Shown here: one piece after another, positions 1-12,040 of the stretch
Numbering within the stretch: the stretch's first letter is position 1
How the letters are laid out: the number at the start of each line of letters is the position of its first letter
Assembly: GCA_963662155.1 (NCBI GenBank)
Contig: OY759261.1
Span: 44,657,556 to 44,721,555, forward strand
Reading direction: 5' to 3'
Source of the DNA: Lamellibrachia columna
Taxonomy: Eukaryota; Annelida; Polychaeta; Sabellida; Siboglinidae
Length of the DNA: 64,000 bases
The notes under the pieces: model-generated
What the model saw: the letters and a program-made list of their open reading frames with translations, nothing else
Told to the model about the DNA's origin: nothing
Database searches by the model: none
Made by a program: the position numbers and the translations under genes

Positions 1-650
1 TTTACAACATACACAGCTTTAGCCATTTTCTTCTGAATAATTACATAGACCTAATAGGTAACCATGATTTTAACAAGAATGGATGCTTTGATTTGAACCC
101 AGGTTTGAGACATAAACTCACAATTGCTTCTTCTTTGATTTCCTGAATTTACCCGTGATCCACTATATCACACATTAAAAGAGTAGACAGTATAATAACT
201 TATATGAATGTTATTTTACAGTTGACTGTTGTTTTACTATTGCATATGAACAGGGGATATTGTCTGGGGATTTTGTCTGAGGGATTATGTCCTAGAACCC
301 TGTCAACCATGATTGGTGTAGGTTTTATGGCAATATAAAGAACGTCAAATTGCTTCCAAGTGTGAACAAAACAGTTGGACATGAGAAGTGCATCTGTGGA
401 CAGGGAAGTGAAAATAAGTATAGGTGAAGGTATAAAGGCTTATATTACACAGTATAGAGCACTTTATACTTCAAACCCTGGTAGACCTGTTCATTCCAAC
501 GTTATCTCGACTTCTCTGGGAAACATTCAGCCATGCTGCAATTACTGCACAAAAAATATTCATTCACATATGCACCACTGTCTGTAATCAGGTACTCATT
601 TATGGCTGATTGAACTGAGGCAAAGTGGAGTGAACAAAATTGCCAAAGCT

Positions 651-723
651 TCGAGGCAGCAACAAGAGGATTCGAACCTCTCGATTGAGAGTCCAACGTT
701 CTAACCACTGCACTACTGTGCCC
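651..723 (-). repeat. tRNA-derived SINE head or tRNA pseudogene
   Basis: Read on the minus strand, this stretch has a good RNA polymerase III box A (TAGTGCAGTGG) and box B (GGTTCGAATCC). It has a perfect 5-bp T-stem (AGAGG/CCTCT) and an anticodon loop that could be read as CTC (Glu). The acceptor stem pairs at only about four of seven positions, and the D-stem and anticodon stem carry mismatches, so it is not a functional tRNA. Such tRNA-like heads are typical of SINEs. I could not delimit the body or tail of the element. Confidence 0.7.
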
Positions 724-3700
724 CACAGTGAAAAGCGGAACCTGGGGGTAAAGTAGGAATCAGACAGGGTAAGACGGTAAGCAGAATGTGCTGATTAGAG
801 ACAAGGTCAACAGGTGGTTGATGGCAGAGTTAACAAAATCAAAAGGTACAGCAGCATAGTGAAAACAGAATTAAACAAAAGATGGAAGTGATTCATGGAG
901 GTAGTGACAATGCAGAGCTGTGTCCAATTAATAATAACAATTACACAGAAACTTCTAAATCCTCAGAAACCCAAGCTCAGATGCTCATCAAAACAAACAG
1001 GTAAAACAATTTCAAGATCAATATGGTGGGTACCTGGGCTAGTTGTAACAGAAACAACATATTTCAGTATTGCGGTTCAGATTGTAACCCGATCGAAACA
1101 TGTTTAATAAATGCCAACAAAACCACAAATATATATCCTGCAGATAGCAAGTGCATAAATATATGCTTAATGTAATACTCGCTAGCGCAATTATACGTTT
1201 TATGAGGTCTCCTAGAGTTACAATTTACCATGATGCGGGACAAGTTGCAACACCCAGCGGGGCAAATTGTAACTTGTATGTTTTACCATTGAGGCAAAAA
1301 TACAAAATACCTGTATAATAAATTAGTGGCTTTGAATTGTTTGTATACATATCTAGGATATATGAATCAGTTATGATTTAATTACCTAAAATACTTATAT
1401 AAAAAGTAATTGACATATCCTCTGTTGGAACACCGTACAAACACTGTAATGAACAGAATCATGTTAATTACAAAACGTATTAATCACCATCTGATTCACA
1501 ATGAATAATTGTATTTTTCCAACAATTTGCTACCCTTGCATGATTGACATTTTTTGCTTGAAAATGTTACAACTTACCCCAGCCAAGCAACATATCATTC
1601 ATAACACCTGTGATTACATTAAGACATACTTAAAACAAAACACTGCTTAATGGCCTGTGTAACAGCTGGAGCATTTGTTCCTGACTAAAACTACCAAAGG
1701 AAGAACAACATAGGATAAGTCATGTGCACACAAACCCTTAACAGGTGGACAAACAAATTACCGGTTTTTTCTTTAAAGTGATGCCATTGTTTACCTTTGC
1801 AATAGATCCATATGATATCATGTGACATGCTTGAAACTATAGACGAACACACTGCTAACTTGCAAAATAATTTACATTAGTAGTTGTGTCTGTAGTACTT
1901 GTGTTACTGTGCAACTTACTCGTGTTACAACTAGTCCCAGTGTCCCCTACAGCATTGTCAACAGATGGATATGTTGACAATGCTGAACTACGGGGAAAGC
2001 ACGGTTAAAAGTTGAGTTTTGATGATGATGAAATTGTACTATGTTTCCCGCTGACAATAGGAAGTGAATTCTAAATAGTAATTGCGGTGGCTCAGACACC
2101 CTTTGTTCCAGTGTTTGTTTCAACGCTAGGAAAAAAAACTAGACCAGAACTAGATGATTGAAGCTATCTAGGCTGTCTTGCATGAGTGAGCTGTGAATAA
2201 GTCAGCTGCTTAGATGAAAGTGCACAAAATTTCCGCTGGTCAGCAGATGTTGACAGTCGCTGCAGTCCATAGTAAAAACAGTTATTCTCCATAAAAAACA
2301 GAATGTCACGCTTGAGAAGCTACTGCCATAATGCCACCCACCTTGACACTGGTGAGAATCACAGCAATGTAGTTCTGGGGACACATAAATATGTTTTTTA
2401 AATTACAGGACATTGATGAGGAAAAGGTAAAGAAGACCATAGAAAAGCCTTCCTGCAAAAAAAACTGGATTTGCTAATATTTCTTCAGAATTATGTAACA
2501 ATTGAACCTGCAATAATCAAATAATTTACTATATCAATACCCAGAGCATTAAATAGGAATATTTCCTGATGAACTAAAACATTACCAAAGTAATTCCATT
2601 ATTTTAATAAAGATAACCCTACATTATTTTTAAATGATAAGCCCATTTCTCTACTTCCAAAAAGTAATAGGGAAAATAATTCTTACTCAATTATAATCAT
2701 ATTTAAACAGTTCTAAACTTCTTTTTGATAATCAATACAGTTTTAGACCTGAGCATTCAACATAATTGGCTGCACTCGAACTAGTAGATAGAATTATAAC
2801 TCTTAAAAATATATAAAAATTATATTCCAATTAACATATTTCTCAGTCTTTCTAACAGTGCTGAATTTAGGACTGGGCAGTTGCCCAGGGGCCTCCACAA
2901 AATAATTGTTGTGGGCCCTCCTTGGCTTTTGGATGAAAATAAAATTTACATGAATACTCTGTTTTACCACTACATGGTAGCATGACAACTGACAAAGGTG
3001 ATTTACGTACCCAAACCAACATTTAAAACATATTTTGCACTGACTTGCTTGATGACATTGGACAATTGATTTCTGCTATTGCCAAAGTGCTATAGAAATA
3101 CCATTTAACATTAGAAACTTAACATTAGCTATTTACTAAGAAGATTTTTCACACTGAACTTTTGATGATTTCTATGCACTCAAAAGACAAACAGATAAAA
3201 ATATTTTTAATGTATGTGTGAAGAAATTAAAACTTTTCCTAACAGTATAATATTAATTTAATATAAGTGTGATTTTATTTACTCGAATAGTATTTGCATA
3301 AATATGAATTTGTGATATATTTTACACATTTAATCTGGCTGAAAAACAACAAAGTATTAAAGTGATTTGGTTTATATTTTGTATGCATAATTTACTGTAG
3401 TTAATATAGGTATTTATATGCACATGTGTTTCAACTACTGGGTACAAATGTTTATTTTAAAAACACATTCACCGCAAAACCTAAGCAAAGTATGCCAGGT
3501 AAGCAAGGTGTATTGGGTAGAACATTTAATAGAATGTGTGGAATCCTTACATATTGTCTACACATATTAACTTCCATATATTACACAAATAACCTAATTA
3601 AATGAATACTACCTGTAATATTGTTTTATACCCTGACTGAATAAGTCAATTATTACATAACTTTATATATTTACTTGCTAATATATAATTATCCTTTACC

Positions 3701-3964
3701 CTTACATGATGAGATGTATTCTGACATTTTGTTTGATCAAGATGAACTGTTCCTGATATTGGTCAGTTTGACATGGAATGACCCTAATACAGAATGGGCA
3801 GCAACAAATGTTGACTGATATTGCTTGAAAAGGTGAAAGGTAAATGTATTTTGTTACATAGCGCAGTATCCATTCCTTGGCTTTATAATGCTTTTATCAC
3901 ACATTTATACAAGTCACTACTAGTTGGTCACACAACAGAATAAAATATTTATCAATTTGTATAT
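724..3964. other. AT-rich non-coding DNA
   Basis: I see no ORF with recognisable protein character and no confident exon. The stretch lies upstream of the first kinase exon found, so it is either intergenic or an intron of that gene. Around 2865-2950 there is a GC-richer patch (GGGCAGTTGCCCAGGGGCC) that looks like old transposon sequence, but no ends or target duplication could be recognised. Confidence 0.5.
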
Positions 3965-3977
3965 ACACACGCACGCA

Positions 3978-4009
<32 letters not shown>

Positions 4010-4020
4010 CACACACACAC
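3965..4020. repeat. Compound microsatellite (CACG)n-(CA)n
   Basis: Tetranucleotide CACG units pass directly into a run of CA dinucleotides, about 56 bases in total. This is ordinary simple-sequence DNA; the 4-mer block probably arose from the CA tract by a point change and slippage. Confidence 0.95.
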
Positions 4021-5065
4021 ATTCTGCTTTCCACTGTAGAAAGTGCTGCCCTGGTGGAAACTTAGATTAGATAACTAGAAGTGCTACCGTCTTGTTGGGA
4101 AACTGGGCAAACCCCTTTCTCAGGGCCTGGATCCACCCACGAAAGTATGTATATTAAACCTACATATACTACATATAAACCTACATACACTGGTGGAGTA
4201 ATGATAACATACTTGTAAATTACTCATTGCGTAAACATGTGAATTTAACTGGAATCTTACTATGATCTAGCCAGTGTATGTTTGTATGCTATGTTACTCC
4301 TCCTGGACACTTTGCATTTTGGACACCAAACTTTCAGGGCTTCACCTAAGACCCCACAGTCAGGTCATCTCAGTTTGATGTTTTAAAATTCCGCCCCGCT
4401 TTTACCCTTTCTACAAACAATCGAATTGCCCTTTATAGTTAGTATGCTCAATTGTATGCAATGCTATGTGAACAATTATGTACAATTGTTGACAGTTACA
4501 TAATACAAGGGCTGGTATTACATCACAATTTGGAGAGATGTTGACTGGCAGCACCAAGTACCAAGGCATAGATGGATATTTCTATGGTTACGTTTTTTTA
4601 TTGGTATCATGACAGTCATTTACGAACTACTCATATCCAGAGGATGGGCATTTTTGTTAGTTGTTGAGTATAGAGATAGTTGAGTATCACTGAGTATGGA
4701 GTACCTCTATACATTGGCTCCAGTTCTGATGCATTACTACACCCTAAGAAGTTAAAGTGTTATCTAAATTAATGCTTGTCATTTGAACTTTTAAGAGCTA
4801 TCATAAAAATTAATACAATTGGTCCTTTGCCTCAGTTTCAGATGCAAGAGGAGAAGAGAACCAACAATAATGTGGGTTTAAAGATATGGTTTTTCACTAC
4901 TTTTCATACTTACATAACATAATTCCGGCTAGGGTGACTAATGATATTGTAACTGATATGCTGTGAAATTACAGTTAACGCAATTATTTTCTGTTCAAAT
5001 TGAGTTACCAATTATTTTAATTGATTACTGGCATCAGTCTCTATGAAATAATCTTGATGCCTAGA
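4021..5065. other. Non-coding DNA, nothing recognised
   Basis: AT-rich sequence without coding character, splice-flanked exon candidates or clear repeats. Confidence 0.5.
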
Positions 5066-5073
5066 CCAATATT

Positions 5074-5958
5074 CAGGGTTGTTTGATTTAAATCATTTGA
5101 TTTAAATCATTGATTTAAATCATGATTTAAATCACTCCAAAAAAATCATTGATTTATGATTTTTTTTACTTCCGTTTTTTTAATCACTGATTTATATGAA
5201 TTTAACAAAAATAATTGGTTACAAGCATCGAGATCAACAAAGTTTTGTATGTTTTTTAATACAAAACACAAAGTGCACACACTTGTGTAGCTGTATTGTC
5301 ACCAGATAGCCTGATAGTCAAATATTTTATGACATTGTGTGTGTTTGAGCTATTCCCTTTCTGAATGTAGTGAAGCCACACAAACTTGTCTTCCAGAGGA
5401 AGTATCTTTTCAACACAGAAACCCTGAGTTAAAGTCCACTTATAGCTTATGCTAGTTGTTACCAATTCAGTATGTTGACTCAGTTGTTTAATACTGTACC
5501 AGTTTGTATTCTGGTTAGAGACCCTTAGAGTACACAGAGCCCTGGACAGGTATTAATCCACCCTATAGGCAAACAATAATTACCACTGCTACAGCCTCAG
5601 ACACACAGCATGCTTTCCTATCCAAGACAGATTATGCAACACCCTCCCAGCATACAATAATTAGCACTGCTACAGGTACAGACACACAGCATGCTTTCCT
5701 TTCCAAGACAGGTTATGCAACTACAGGGGGTGAGGCCTTGTGGATGTTGTCTAATGTCTTTATATAAGCAAAAATCATGTACCCTCTGTTAAGACAAGAA
5801 CCCAAATCGATTTGAATAGAACATGTTTGAAAGAGTTTACACATTTAAACATCTATATCAATATCTATATACCAGATTTCAAAAAATCAAATAAATCCGA
5901 TTTAAATTTTAAAAATCCGATTTTTTTTTTTTTTAAATCATGATTTTTTTCAACCCTG
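5074..5958. mobile_element. hAT-type MITE, 885 bp, with 8-bp target duplication
   Basis: The ends are inverted: the left begins CAGGGTTGTTTGATTTAAATC and the right ends CAACCCTG after a run that also contains ATGATTT. The element is flanked by the identical octamer CCAATATT at 5066-5073 and 5959-5966. An 8-bp target duplication and CAGGG termini are hallmarks of the hAT superfamily. No transposase is encoded; the interior is AT-rich with an imperfect tandem duplication of about 81 bp (two copies starting near 5572 and 5653). It is therefore non-autonomous. The ends are exact because both target copies match base for base. Confidence 0.88.
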
Positions 5959-5966
5959 CCAATATT

Positions 5967-6636
5967 ATAATGTCATACATGAGGTAAGCACTGCGGATAA
6001 GAATGTGAATTTACAGTGTTCCAATGAAGGTGGTCAGGAAAATATTTTTTCTTTTAAACACTAGATGTTCTATTATAAATTCATGGATCATTTAGCATAT
6101 GAATGCAACAACCAAAAGAGACTGTCCTTTGCTTCAGTTTCAGAGTGTGGTCTATCTCACAAGGAGCGATGCTGATAAACACCTTGGCAGGGAAACTAAA
6201 CAACAGTTTATTTTGGATTCCCAGAGTGATGTACGTCTATAACTTGTGTCGCTGCTTGTTTTATTGGCCTCCATATTGTGGTATTTAAATGTGATCTTAA
6301 CATCCACAATGGGCTAACTCAGTTGAGGAGGGAGTGCCAAATTATGTACTGAAGAGGGAACAGAACGTTAGCAACATGTGGCTACAAACCCTCAAAACTA
6401 ATAGCAGATATCATGTTTAACATGCATTCAGTCTTGTGTATTACATTATTATTATTATCTAATATCCCATCTTGAATGTTTCAACTATTAAGTGCAGCCA
6501 TCAAATTTTAATATATGGCTTTGTTGGGTACAATTGTTGTTGTATTTAAACAAAATCTAAACTTTAGTTTTTGTTGTTGACTAATTGTTTTGATATCAGA
6601 ATGACCACACACGGCATGATCATTGATTGTTGACAG
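5967..6636. other. Non-coding DNA before the first kinase exon
   Basis: No exon or repeat recognised. It ends in TGTTGACAG, which serves as the 3' splice site of the exon starting at 6637. Confidence 0.5.
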
Positions 6637-6774
6637 AATCTCTGGATATCTCCAAATGGCAGCTACCAGACAGAGAAAGAGTGGAGTCAGGATGTAAAGC
6701 TTGGAAGTGGGGCATACGGTGAATGTTTTGCAGCCCAGGACAAGACCAGCAAGTTTATATTTTGTGTAAAATCG
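6637..6774 (+). CDS. NIK/TPL2-like protein kinase, exon with glycine loop and VK lysine
   Basis: This is the first exon I can support of a host Ser/Thr kinase whose 5' part lies outside the window or was not recognised. It is 138 bases, phase 0 at both ends, bounded by TTGACAG and GTAAAT. It encodes the glycine-rich loop LGSGAYGE (residues 22-29 of the part seen here) and the ATP-anchoring lysine in FCVK (residue 45). Seven exons join without a phase conflict into 287 residues plus stop. The order glycine loop, VK, helix-C Glu, HGD, DFG identifies a kinase. The HGDIK..NI core and the C-terminal lobe resemble the MAP3K14/MAP3K8 group, which feeds NF-kB or MAPK signalling; that subgroup is inference. 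Introns hold many transposons. Confidence 0.85.
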
Positions 6775-8036
6775 GTAAATACATTTTTGGCTATAATTAA
6801 TGTTGATTGATATTAAGTGTAAGGAGTAAAGGACTGTATACCACGCTTTTTAAGAGTGTGTACCTTCATCTGTTTTATATTAATGCATTTTACAAGTGTA
6901 ATGCATACGTCACAAACCCTAGAAGTGGATAGTGTGTACATTCAATAATTAATGACGAATGTATGGTACTTCATGCATAGGCGGATCCAGGGGTGTCTGC
7001 GCCCTTTTTCCAGCTAGATTTTTTCAATGCATCATAATTAGTCGTTGAGACACCGCGAGAACAATTCAGCACCATTGCTATAAACAAAATACCAGAAATG
7101 CCAATAAACAGTTTCAACTGATATGACATGTCTACCAAGACGCTACCAGGCTGAATGGTTATGATGTCCACAATGGTGTCGATGTGCATTAATACCAGTT
7201 TCACTCATTATGTGACGCCACTGCTGCTGGGAATCTGTTGTGCAGCGAAAGATGATGACGCCCAAATCACCATCTGGGAATTTGTAATGCTATATTTTTT
7301 TGGACTTTGAGAATTGATGCAACTGCCCCTTATGTTAGTCCTGAGTTTCAGGCACTGCTATCACCGAAAGTCGATCAGTTTGGAATGAAGTTTGGCTATG
7401 ACTTCTGAAAGATGCATAACAAAGCATACTAAGGTGCAAGAAATATGGTCAGGAAGATGAATGCTGGGGCTGCGTTGATGCACGCCAAGAACCCCAAAAG
7501 CAGTATATATGCACTGCAAGTCTGCAACAGTCATGTACTGAACATGTGTGTTGAGAAAGCCACTACCATGAAGTTTTAGCATTTAAAATTTCTACCCAAA
7601 GCGGCAGTGGAAACGCGAAAGCATGATCAAAGAATTGGTGTCCGAGGTCAATCGCTACACATTGATGGACCTTTGCGGGATGTGATGAGTTCAGTGCGAC
7701 ATTGTACTGAAGGTGATTGCACAAGAATTTGCCAAAAACATTTTGTGAAACATTTTACATGTAATAAATAAAAAAGTATTAATGTGATTTGGTTTCTATT
7801 TCATTTGCACATCCCTCCCTCTCTCCCTCCCTACCTCTCTCCCTACCTCCCTCCCTCCCTCCAATTTTCTTAAGTTTACATGATCTTAAATACTTGTAAA
7901 TAATTTGTTAAAATTTGTTAATTAAATTTGTCTAAAATACCTTTGAATTTGGTAAACACAATATGAATAAAAATATATTACTTTATTATATTCAATTATA
8001 TAAGCTAGTTGTGCATTAGCCATTTTGGCTGGAAAT
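6775..8036. other. Kinase intron 1, left part
   Basis: Non-coding. Around 6976-7345 a patch with GGCGGATCCAGGGG looks like transposon debris, without recognisable ends. A pyrimidine-rich tract of CCCT/CTCC units occupies about 7809-7863. Nothing else could be supported. Confidence 0.5.
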
Positions 8037-8044
8037 ATGTTGAC

Positions 8045-8409
8045 CATACATGTTAAGTCTCCTGCATTTGCCAGGAGACTCCTGGAAATCCACCAAATCT
8101 CCTGGAAAGGAGAACGAATCTCCTGGATTTTCAGTGAAACCAAAACAATTTTTTTTTCTATATTATTTTCCGAACTCGGCATGGCCTAATTGGTTTTTTT
8201 TCCGGCTGACTCGAGTATGTTTATCTCAGTCAACAAAAAATGGTCAATACCGGTTCTGATTGGCCTGATTTTCCGAGACTACCCGATTTACGTATAAATC
8301 CCCAATTTTCTGAGACCCTCCGATTTACGTATAAATCCCCGTTTTTCCGAGACCCTCCGATTTACGTCTAAATCTCCTGGATTGGAATTTCTGAAACTTA
8401 ACATGTATG
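8045..8409. mobile_element. MITE, 365 bp, with 8-bp target duplication
   Basis: Perfect 14-bp terminal inverted repeats (CATACATGTTAAGT and its complement) border a 365-bp element flanked by the octamer ATGTTGAC at 8037-8044 and 8410-8417. The interior is built from degenerate repeats of CTCCTGGA and of CCGATTTACGTATAAATCCC. There is no coding capacity. The 8-bp duplication fits the hAT, P or KDZ groups, but the termini do not match the hAT start I would expect, so the superfamily is open. Confidence 0.85.
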
Positions 8410-8441
8410 ATGTTGACCTATGTGCACTTAAACAAGACTGG

Positions 8442-8656
8442 ACAACAGAATGAGGACAAATGGTGTCCCTGTAACTTACACAATTACGTCACTATGGCAG
8501 CCACAGCCAGTAACAACAGAATGAGGACAAATGGTGTCCCTGTAACTTACACAATTACAGCACAATGGCAGCCACAGCCAATAACAACAGAATGAGGACA
8601 AATGGTGTCCCTGTAACTTACACAATTACAGCACAATGGCAGCCACAGACAATAAC
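8442..8656. repeat. 71-bp tandem repeat, three copies
   Basis: Three nearly identical copies of a 71-base unit beginning AACAGAATGAGGACAAATGG start at about 8442, 8513 and 8584. It lies in kinase intron 1, just upstream of the second exon seen. Confidence 0.9.
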
Positions 8657-8778
8657 ATTTTGAATTGGAATTGTTGTAACATGATTTAATCTTTCTGACC
8701 AAATTGTATGTTACAGGTACACCAAAATGTCTTCACTTTGTTTTTCAGTATTATGGAAGTTCACTGATTTTGTTGCAG

Positions 8779-8926
8779 ATCCTTGGATGGTCATGCAATA
8801 AAGAGTGGACACACGCCTTTAGAGAGGCAAACACCTTATGCCGTCTGGACAATCCTAGGATAGTAGAATTCTATGGGATTCTGTTCAGTCCGACACATTT
8901 CTGGATCATCATGGAATATGTACCTG
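8779..8926 (+). CDS. NIK/TPL2-like protein kinase, exon with helix C and hinge
   Basis: The exon is 148 bases, phase 0 in and phase 1 out, with acceptor TTTTGTTGCAG and donor GTCAGT. It encodes the helix-C region with FREAN, whose Glu (residue 62) would pair with the lysine of the previous exon. It then covers beta-4/beta-5 and the hinge (IIMEYVPG). The segment RIVEFYG matches the position of RIVPLYG in NIK, a family comparison from general knowledge. The split glycine codon at its end is completed by the next exon. Confidence 0.88.
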
Positions 8927-9060
8927 GTCAGTCGGATTATATTAACAGCAATAAAACTTCTATCACGACATCTAGTTACAATATTGTTTTGTTCAAAGAT
9001 TATTACACACAAATGGTCTGTCCGTTTTCACTGGTGCTTGAGCACAATAAAGTTTGACGA

Positions 9061-9230
9061 TTAAGACAAGTATGTATACAGTATTTGTAAGAACATCATT
9101 ACATTTTAATGCACTACTATTAAGTAATAATATTTTGTTTATATTTATTATGTATGCAGTGTAGTAGGCTGACTTAGCATTATCTCTTGTGATATCTTGT
9201 GATATAGTAGGCAGCTTTTAAATAAACATT
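9061..9230. other. Kinase intron, short unique stretch
   Basis: Intron DNA between the hinge exon and the minisatellite; nothing recognised. Confidence 0.5.
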
Positions 9231-9966
9231 GGACTGGAGCCATCCACACACTCTGACTTAGACTGAAGCCATCCACACACCCTGGCTTAGACTGGAGCCA
9301 TCCACACACTCTGACTTAGACTGAAGCCATCCACACACCCTGGCTTAGACTGGAGCCATCCACACATTCTGGCTCAGACTGGACCCATCCACACACTCTG
9401 GCTTAGACTGGAACCATCCATACACTCTGACTTAGACTGGAGCCATCCACACACACTCTGGTTTAGACTGGAGCCATCCACACACTCTGACTTAGACTGG
9501 AGCCATCCACACACTTTGGCTTAGACCGGAGCCATCCACACACTCTGGCTAAGACTGGAGCCATCCACACACTCTGGCTTAGACTGGAACCATCCATACA
9601 CTCTGACTTAGGCTGGAGCCATCCACACACACTCTGGCTTAGACTGGAGCCATCCACACACTCTGGTTTAGACTGGAGCCATCCACACACTCTGACTTAG
9701 ACTGGAGCCATCCACACACTCTGGCTTAGACTGGAGCCATCCATGCACTCTGGCTTAGACTGGAGCCATCCACACACTCTGGCTTAGACTGGAACCATCC
9801 ATACACTCTGACTTAGACTGGAGCCATCCACACACACTCTGGCTTAGACTGGAGCCTTCCACACACTCTGACTTAGACTGGGGCCATCCACACACACTCT
9901 GGCTTAGACTGGAGCCTTCCATACACACTGGCTTAGACTGGAGCCGTCCACACTCTGGCTTAGAGG
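9231..9966. repeat. 29-30 bp minisatellite in a kinase intron, about 25 copies
   Basis: Head-to-tail copies of a unit like GACTGGAGCCATCCACACAC plus TCTGGCTTA run for about 735 bases, with point differences and some 31-base variants. Long open frames on the minus strand here follow only from the repeat unit length and are not genes. Confidence 0.95.
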
Positions 9967-10255
9967 TGTATTGTTCAAAATTAACAATACACATCTGACA
10001 TTGTATTATTACTAACAATGAAATGCAGAAATTCAATTTACGAAAGCATCTTACAAGTATGTCAAAAATATTGTCTCAACAATTGGTAAATGTTTGATAA
10101 TTCATTCATTTGAATCAAAATCAATGTAATAAATTTGAGGTTTTTCTTGAAAAAAATAAACTGACCTGAATATTTTGTCATATTTACAAAGATGTTTTTA
10201 AAAAACACTGATGAAATATATAATCTGAAGTTCTGTTCATCATACACATGTAAGC

Positions 10256-10307
10256 ATGTACGCATGCATGCATGCATGTATACATAGTACATACATACAT
10301 ACATACA

Positions 10308-10336
<29 letters not shown>
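10256..10336. repeat. (CATG)n/(CATA)n microsatellite
   Basis: A short ATGC-type tetranucleotide run passes into about 13 copies of CATA. It lies in the same kinase intron as the minisatellite. Confidence 0.95.
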
Positions 10337-10341
<5 letters not shown>

Positions 10342-10574
10342 ATTAAGTACATAACTATACACAGTTGTAGACCAACACTGTTTCATATCTTTCATTTCGC
10401 TCACCAGTATTGTACATCTGTAAACAGTTACAACAAACATACATAAAAATAATGTAGTACCAAATAAATAATCTAAGATGCATATCTTGATTCACATCAT
10501 TGTTTTCAGAAGTACTGCTTTCCTGTGTTCTTCTCTAAAGTATTATTATGAAACGGGACATATTTTCTTTGCAG

Positions 10575-10706
10575 GCCAATCTCTGTCACAGTGCTTTGAT
10601 GGAGGTAGAAAGTCAAGCCTACATCTCTGTCTCCACATACTGAGACAGTTGTTGCAATGCGCTGTTTACCTCAAGGAGAAGAACGTGACCCATGGCGACA
10701 TAAAGT
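10575..10706 (+). CDS. NIK/TPL2-like protein kinase, exon ending in the HGD motif
   Basis: The exon is 132 bases, phase 1 at both ends, between TTTGCAG and the strong donor GTATGT. It covers helices D and E (HILRQLLQCAVYLKEKN) and the start of the catalytic loop, THGDIK, where the usual HRD is HGD as in NIK. The catalytic Asp is residue 137. The phase-1 end decides that the donor is at 10707, giving a clean join to the next exon. Confidence 0.9.
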
Positions 10707-10709
10707 GTA

Positions 10710-11517
10710 TGTTTTGGCAGACAATACATATTATGTATTCTAAGCAAGTGTACATGTAAATCAGAAATAAGAGTCATATACTTCAATTAATTTACTCTGA
10801 CTCCTAGCACACTTATTATTCATAGGCTTCTCTCAAGACATTTAGAAACATTGTATTGGCATTCTTTTCAAGATAAGTCGTCTAACGGTTGTCTAACGTG
10901 ACTTCATAAAGTCTAACAGTAATGGCTTTGTGTTAGAATATGGAATTATAATGTTAGACAAGACAAACTTTGGCTAAATGTACATTGTACACTGTTGTAC
11001 ACTGTTGTGCACTTCCATTGGTGGTGTTAATTAAATGGATTCAACTTGTTGACGAAATAAAATTCTTACAACTAACAAATCTGTGATCTGTGATTTCACC
11101 TGATGGTTTACACACTCATTGTTGCAATTTACAATGTTTCGGTAACACTTGTGGTCAATTACATCATATCGATTCCAATTACATATACCAATTCCACCTA
11201 AAAAATTCAAAGTAAAATATATTTTAGAGCAACTTTATTTAATTTCTGCATATTATTATACATAATGGCAAACAAATATGACAAACACAACCTATTATAT
11301 TTTATTAATTATTTGTACCGAATAATTTGAATTAAAATGTTACACAAAGTAATTGAACAGTAATTGAAAATACCAATTACATTTTCACCAATTCCAATTA
11401 CTTAAAAAAAACAGTTGCAATTACAATTCTGGAATTGGAATTGGTGCTTCAGCTACAATCTAATTGACCCCTGTCTGGCCATGGTGTCTTCTGATGGGTG
11501 CCTTTTTTGTGTTGCAG
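10710..11517. other. Kinase intron, no gene
   Basis: AT-rich. Between about 11150 and 11450 repeated CAATTCCAATTAC-type motifs occur in both orientations, ending next to GGAATTGGAATTGG. This may be a degraded inverted-repeat transposon, but no target duplication was found. Confidence 0.5.
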
Positions 11518-11690
11518 TCGATAACATCATGATCAGAAATGATGGATCTATAAAATTGGTAGACTTCGGAAATTCAGACCTGCCGTGTGCCGATGATCTT
11601 GAAAGTGTCCTCTTTACGTTCGTCCATTTAATAGCACTCTCCAAACCCTGGCGGGAATACTATAAAGGCAACACCTTGTTGCGGAAATTG
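11518..11690 (+). CDS. NIK/TPL2-like protein kinase, exon with DFG but no activation segment
   Basis: The exon is 173 bases, phase 1 in and phase 0 out, acceptor TTGTGTTGCAG, donor GTAAGC. It completes the catalytic loop (the Asn in FDNIMI, residue 142) and carries DFG (155-157). Only about eight residues follow DFG before DDLESVLFTFVHLIALSKPW, which aligns with the helix-F region of NIK-type kinases. The activation loop, P+1 loop and APE motif, normally about 30-40 residues, are absent from an otherwise continuous exon. This is seen directly and is odd for an active kinase. Confidence 0.88.
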
Positions 11691-11898
11691 GTAAGCTGTT
11701 ACTTGCAACTTGTTAATGATTTGTTAGTTTTACGTATTTATTTACAACGTGTGTACGCATACTTTCATTCATGCATGTGTGTATGCATTTTACTGTGTGT
11801 GTTGTGTAGTCATGTATTTGCACGCATTTATCTTTGTGCATGAATTTGTGTATGTGTAAATTATACTGGTTGTGTAATGAGAAATCCTTGAAATGCAG

Positions 11899-12040
11899 AT
11901 AGACACAAAGCGATTGCCGCCCATCGGTCCACCTGGCATGCCAGAAAAAGTTGTTGAGGTCATTAAGAATGGTTTGGGTTTCAATACATATCAACACAGT
12001 GCGGCAGAACTGCTGAACACGTTCAGGACTGACTTCATCA
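11899..12040 (+). CDS. NIK/TPL2-like protein kinase, C-lobe exon
   Basis: The exon is 142 bases, phase 0 in and phase 1 out, acceptor AAATGCAG, donor GTAAGT. It encodes the last helices of the C-lobe: LPPIGPPGMPEKVVEVIKNG, then QHSAAELLNTF. The pattern resembles the end of the NIK kinase domain (IPP.., then ..RVSAAEL), which supports the subgroup assignment by family knowledge. Confidence 0.88.

Noticed and set aside
651..723. A functional tRNA gene
   Set aside because: Acceptor, D and anticodon stems carry mismatches; only box A, box B and the T-arm are good.
8442..8656. CRISPR-like array
   Set aside because: Units are contiguous without unique spacers, and the context is an animal intron.
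9463..10036. Minus-strand frames with repeated SLSQSVCGW
   Set aside because: Product of the 29-30 bp minisatellite in a kinase intron.
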